A stretch of 7,845 nucleotides of DNA, from assembly GCA_030044105.1 (NCBI GenBank), contig JASHWL010000027.1, positions 1 through 7,845 of the forward strand. The letters run 5' to 3'. Positions 5,251 to 7,845 of the stretch are shown here, piece after piece. Made by a program: the position numbers and the translations under genes. Each line of letters starts with the position of its first letter. The first letter of the stretch is position 1. This stretch comes from Thermoplasmata archaeon. Lineage in GTDB: Archaea > Thermoplasmatota > Thermoplasmata > Lutacidiplasmatales > UBA184. The notes below the pieces were generated by a model. It saw only the letters and a list, made by a program, of their open reading frames with translations. It had not been told where the DNA came from and did not search any database.

Positions 5251-6282
5251 TCAGACCGATCCGGCATCGAACGAGCGCACCGACGACGATCCGTGGTCGC
5301 TGGCGAACACCAGCTCCTGCGTCGGGTCGTAGGCGAGCTGCCACGGCCCGTCCCCGGCCGCAAGGTGTCCGATGAGCTTGTTCGTGGCGGCGTCGAAGAT
5401 GCTGACGTTGTCGGAGTTCGTGTTCGCGACGAGCACGGTCCCGGAGACCGGGTCGAGCACCGCGCCGTGGGGCTCGCCGCCGACGGGGACCGTTCGGATG
5501 ACCCGATAGGTCGACGCGTTCAGGAGCACGACCTCGTTCGCATAGTGGAGCGTCGCGTAGACCGTGTTCGAATCCGGGTCGTAGAACGTTCCGTCGATGT
5601 ACGGGGCAACGGTCAGGTTCGCCACGACCAAGTTGGTCCGCGTGGAGATGACCGTCACGGTATCGGAACCCCAGTTCGCGACGAACAAGGTGTGGTTGGT
5701 GGGATCGATCGCGATCCCGCTGTTCGACGCGCCTCCCGAGACCTCGATGTAACCGAGCACGGAGTCCGTGGCGCCGTCCACGACGGCGATCTCGCTGGTC
5801 TCGTCACACTCGACGTAGACCCGGCCGTTCTGGGGGTCGTAGACGACCCCGACCGCGTAGGTGCACCCGACGTCGAGGTCCCGGGTCACGGTGTCGCTCG
5901 TCGTATTGAGGATCGTGACGTTACCGGTGAAGTCGTTCGCGACGAAGAGCTGGCCGGTCTTCGTGTCCAGTGCGAGCTCCCACGAGTTGAATCCCGTCGG
6001 GACGGTCGAGACGATCCTGCCGGTCTGTGTGTTCACGACCGAGACGCTCTCGCCTGCGTAGTTCGCCACGTAGAGGCGATTCTGCGCAGCGTCGAACGCC
6101 AGGCCGGTCGGCTGGGATCCGACCGGGATCGTCCTCGCGATCGTCCCCAGCGGCGGAGCGACGAACGCGGAACCGGGCCCAACGCTGCTCCCGAGCCGCA
6201 GCGCGCCGGCCGCTCCGGCCACGAGCAGGCACCCTACCGCGATTCCGGCCACGATGATCGCGAAGGACCCCCCACGTGTCAT
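5251..6282 (-). CDS. Secreted or membrane-anchored YVTN-family beta-propeller protein
   Basis: A 343-residue protein with a short basic N-terminus (MTRGG), a hydrophobic helix at residues 7-27 that acts as signal peptide or membrane anchor, and a beta-propeller from about residue 47 to the end. Blade markers recur every 40 to 45 residues: YVAN (71), FVAN (113), YVEC (156), FVAN (200), YATL (242), LVAN (284) and FASD (326), each preceded by a Y/F/L-D-P or similar turn, so it is a complete seven-bladed wheel. Repeat phrases such as TVPVG and SVVNTQTG are typical of YVTN proteins. In archaea these occur as surface-layer or binding proteins; ligand and enzyme activity are unknown. C140 and C159 could form a disulfide; C18 lies inside the helix and I do not take it as a lipobox. 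The product probably works outside the cell. A TATA-like element centred 29 bases before the ATG suggests a leaderless mRNA. Confidence 0.92.
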   Translation of the reverse strand: MTRGGSFAIIVAGIAVGCLLVAGAAGALRLGSSVGPGSAFVAPPLGTIARTIPVGSQPTGLAFDAAQNRLYVANYAGESVSVVNTQTGRIVSTVPTGFNSWELALDTKTGQLFVANDFTGNVTILNTTSDTVTRDLDVGCTYAVGVVYDPQNGRVYVECDETSEIAVVDGATDSVLGYIEVSGGASNSGIAIDPTNHTLFVANWGSDTVTVISTRTNLVVANLTVAPYIDGTFYDPDSNTVYATLHYANEVVLLNASTYRVIRTVPVGGEPHGAVLDPVSGTVLVANTNSDNVSIFDAATNKLIGHLAAGDGPWQLAYDPTQELVFASDHGSSSVRSFDAGSV

Positions 6283-6307
6283 GGGAATCCCCGGAGGCGT
6301 TGGAGGC

Positions 6308-6314
6308 GTAAATC
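6308..6314 (-). promoter_or_regulatory. TATA-like element for the YVTN propeller gene
   Basis: The minus strand reads GATTTAC, centred 29 bases before ATG 6282. No Shine-Dalgarno is clear, which suits a leaderless transcript. Confidence 0.42.
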
Positions 6315-6394
6315 AGCGCTCTCGACTCTCGCGCGTCGGTCGGCCCCTCGCCGGCGGGCACTCCCGCGCCCGAATTTCCGGGCCCAGAACCGTA

Positions 6395-7387
6395 ATGGTG
6401 GTCGGGGCTGCTCCGCGCTTCGTGCGGATCTCTCCCCAGCTCCGACGGTGGCTCACGGGCGCCGCGTCCGACCCGAGCGTTCGGTGGCGATACTGGACCG
6501 AGGTCGAGGGGAGGGGCCCCCGTGACCCCCGCGTCCGCACCGCGCGACGCGCGATCGGGCGGACCGGATGGGCGGCCCTGCTCCTCGAGCACCAGTTCCC
6601 CGACGGGCACTGGGTCACGCTGCCGGCCCGGGGCGCGAACCTGTACCGGCCGAAGTACATCGCCACGAACTGGCGGATGATCGTGCTCTCGGACCTCGGC
6701 ATGACGCGCGCCGACCCCCGGGTCCGACGGGCCGCCGAGACGGTGCTCCGCCAGTGGGGACGACCGAAGTGGGACCTCTCGGGAACGGCCGGCGAGATCT
6801 GCGTGACCGGCAACGCCGTGCGCTACCTCGTGCGGTTCGGCTACCTCGATCATCCGTTCGTGCAGCGCTCGATCGCATGGATCGTTCGGACGCAGAAGGC
6901 GGACGGAGGCTGGCACTGCTTCCCCTCGCGGACCGGGACCCTGGACGGATGGGAGGGGCTGGCCGCGCTGGCCGAGATCCCCGAAGCGTCGCGCGACGCC
7001 GCGATCCGGCGGTCGATCGAGCAGGGGGCCGAGTTCTTCCTCGAGCGGCGGCTGATGAACGAGGGCGCGGATCGCTATCCGCCCTGGTTCCGCATCCACT
7101 ACCCCAACCACTACTACTACGACCTCCTGGTCGGGTTGCGCATCCTCACCCGGCTCGGCTACGGATCGGACCGTCGTCTGGGTCCCGCGCTCCGGTGGCT
7201 GCGCGACAAGCGTCGGACCGACGGGACCTGGTCGCTGGACGCCGACCATCCCGATCTCGACACCCGCTTCGAGCCGTACTCCTCGAGCCAGCTGTTCCTT
7301 CCGCTGCGGATCGAGCCGCCGGGCGAGCCGAGCCGTCTCGCGACGGTCGAGGCGCTCGCGGTGCTCGCGCACGCCGGGAACGCGTGA
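6395..7387 (+). CDS. Prenyltransferase/squalene-cyclase-fold (alpha-alpha barrel) protein of unknown function
   Basis: A 330-residue soluble protein with at least three QW-like repeats: HQFPDGHW (66-73), QKADGGWHC (167-175) and KRRTDGTWS (272-280). Each is preceded by a helix, as in the alpha-alpha toroids of squalene cyclases and protein prenyltransferase beta subunits. Other notable parts are AGEICVTGNAVRYLVRFGYL (132-151) and HYPNHYYYDLLVGL (235-248). I find neither the DxDD motif of squalene-hopene cyclases nor the clear Asp/Cys/His zinc set of prenyltransferases, so the chemistry is open. At 330 residues it is about half the length of a two-domain cyclase. There is no signal peptide or membrane helix. 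The frame stays open upstream to 6254, but that part would overlap the divergent YVTN start; ATG 6395 is the sensible start, with AATTTCC about 20 bases upstream. Confidence 0.82.
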   Translation: MVVGAAPRFVRISPQLRRWLTGAASDPSVRWRYWTEVEGRGPRDPRVRTARRAIGRTGWAALLLEHQFPDGHWVTLPARGANLYRPKYIATNWRMIVLSDLGMTRADPRVRRAAETVLRQWGRPKWDLSGTAGEICVTGNAVRYLVRFGYLDHPFVQRSIAWIVRTQKADGGWHCFPSRTGTLDGWEGLAALAEIPEASRDAAIRRSIEQGAEFFLERRLMNEGADRYPPWFRIHYPNHYYYDLLVGLRILTRLGYGSDRRLGPALRWLRDKRRTDGTWSLDADHPDLDTRFEPYSSSQLFLPLRIEPPGEPSRLATVEALAVLAHAGNA

Positions 7388-7414
7388 CCGCGCGCCGAGG
7401 GTGGTTCCGCGCGG
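7388..7414. terminator. Hairpin between convergent genes, possible bidirectional terminator
   Basis: CCGCGCG (7388-7394) and CGCGCGG (7408-7414) pair perfectly over 7 bp around a 13-base loop. The hairpin begins directly after the stop codon of the cyclase-fold gene and fills most of the 37-base gap to the YbjQ stop. There is no T run on either side, so termination is only suggested by position. Confidence 0.3.
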
Positions 7415-7424
7415 CCGCCCCGAT

Positions 7425-7832
7425 TCACTGGAGCGCGACGCGTTGCGTCGGGGAGCTGTCCGGCTCGACGACGACGGCGGTGCCGTAGGCCAGGACCTCG
7501 GTCATCGAGCTCATCATCTCCGACGTGTCGAAACCGACGGACACGACCGCGTTCGCGCCGAGGCTCTTGGCGTGCTCGGAGAGCCGCTCGATCGCCTGGT
7601 GCCGCACCTGCTCGAGCAGCTGGGTGTAGAGCTTGATCTCGCCGCCGGCCCAGCTCCGGAAGTACGCCCCGATGTTCTGCCCGAGCCCCCGGGACCGCAC
7701 GATCAGCCCGAACGTGGCCCCGATGACGCGGGTCACGTGGTGCCCGGACACGTACGGCGTCGTCACGATGATCACGTCCTTCGGGGGCGCGTACACGTCC
7801 AGCGGCGTCGCGGAGGCCGACGGGGTCGACAT
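7425..7832 (-). CDS. YbjQ/UPF0145 family protein
   Basis: A 135-residue protein covering the whole YbjQ (PF01906) domain. Family landmarks are IIVTTPYVSGHHVTRVIGATFG (21-42), the VRSRGLGQNIGAYFRSWAGGE stretch (45-65), a long helix LLEQVRHQAIERLSEHAKSLGANAVVSVGFD (72-102) and TEVLAYGTAVVVE (111-123). Members form a pentameric beta-sandwich ring in known structures; the heavy-metal-binding label is a prediction and the function is unsettled. It is longer than the usual 105 or so residues because of an 18-residue Ser/Thr/Pro N-terminal extension and a short C-terminal tail. There is no signal peptide. Only 13 bases upstream of ATG 7832 are in the window, and they contain no Shine-Dalgarno. It converges on the cyclase-fold gene. 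Confidence 0.93.
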   Translation of the reverse strand: MSTPSASATPLDVYAPPKDVIIVTTPYVSGHHVTRVIGATFGLIVRSRGLGQNIGAYFRSWAGGEIKLYTQLLEQVRHQAIERLSEHAKSLGANAVVSVGFDTSEMMSSMTEVLAYGTAVVVEPDSSPTQRVALQ

Positions 7833-7845
7833 GGCGGGCCCAACC

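Noticed and set aside
5293..6525. 410-residue plus-strand frame antisense to the YVTN gene
   Set aside because: Its Val/Asp/Arg repeats mirror the propeller repeats of the real gene; no independent support.
5921..7372. 483-residue open frame on the minus strand across the cyclase-fold gene and into the YVTN gene
   Set aside because: Arg/Gly/Glu-rich without motifs, and it is covered by two genes with clear family features.

Overview
The window reads as a piece of a GC-rich archaeal chromosome, most plausibly a member of the Thermoplasmatota or a relative. The reasons are indirect. One membrane protein looks like DUF981, which I associate mainly with archaea. A secreted or surface YVTN beta-propeller is present. 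Several genes have a TATA-like AT-rich hexamer centred about 26 to 29 bases before the start codon with no Shine-Dalgarno, the layout of leaderless archaeal transcripts. Other genes have a short leader with a clear GGAGG-type site. I saw no tRNA, rRNA, insertion sequence, CRISPR array or phage signature.

Layout, left to right: a class I SAM-dependent methyltransferase on the minus strand, running off the left edge (1-501); a class III PLP aminotransferase of the glutamate-1-semialdehyde aminomutase type on the plus strand (about 640-2007), whose 5' end is abnormal; a small cupin on the minus strand (2038-2358) and, divergent from it, a Rieske oxygenase alpha subunit on the plus strand (2451-3653). 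Next come a strong stem-loop, an 82-residue uncharacterised protein on the minus strand (3751-3999), about 210 bases without a convincing gene, and a six-helix DUF981-like membrane protein on the minus strand (4210-4875). The right half holds a 69-residue uncharacterised protein on the plus strand (5027-5236), a seven-bladed YVTN propeller with an N-terminal export or anchor helix on the minus strand (5251-6282), a prenyltransferase/squalene-cyclase-fold protein on the plus strand (6395-7387) and a YbjQ/UPF0145 protein on the minus strand (7425-7832).

The genes alternate in strand almost one by one, so there is no operon in the usual sense; most are single transcription units in divergent or convergent pairs. 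The only pair with a plausible shared job is the divergent cupin/Rieske pair, perhaps with the neighbouring aminotransferase, which could belong to oxidative breakdown of a nitrogen-containing small molecule. That is inference from adjacency and family only. The most useful observations are the damaged or mis-assembled 5' end of the aminotransferase, the Rieske oxygenase with a quaternary-amine-type active site and no reductase in view, the cyclase-fold protein without a recognisable catalytic motif, two small uncharacterised genes with good transcription signals, and several inverted repeats in promoter or terminator positions. I do not see a clear multi-gene novel system here.
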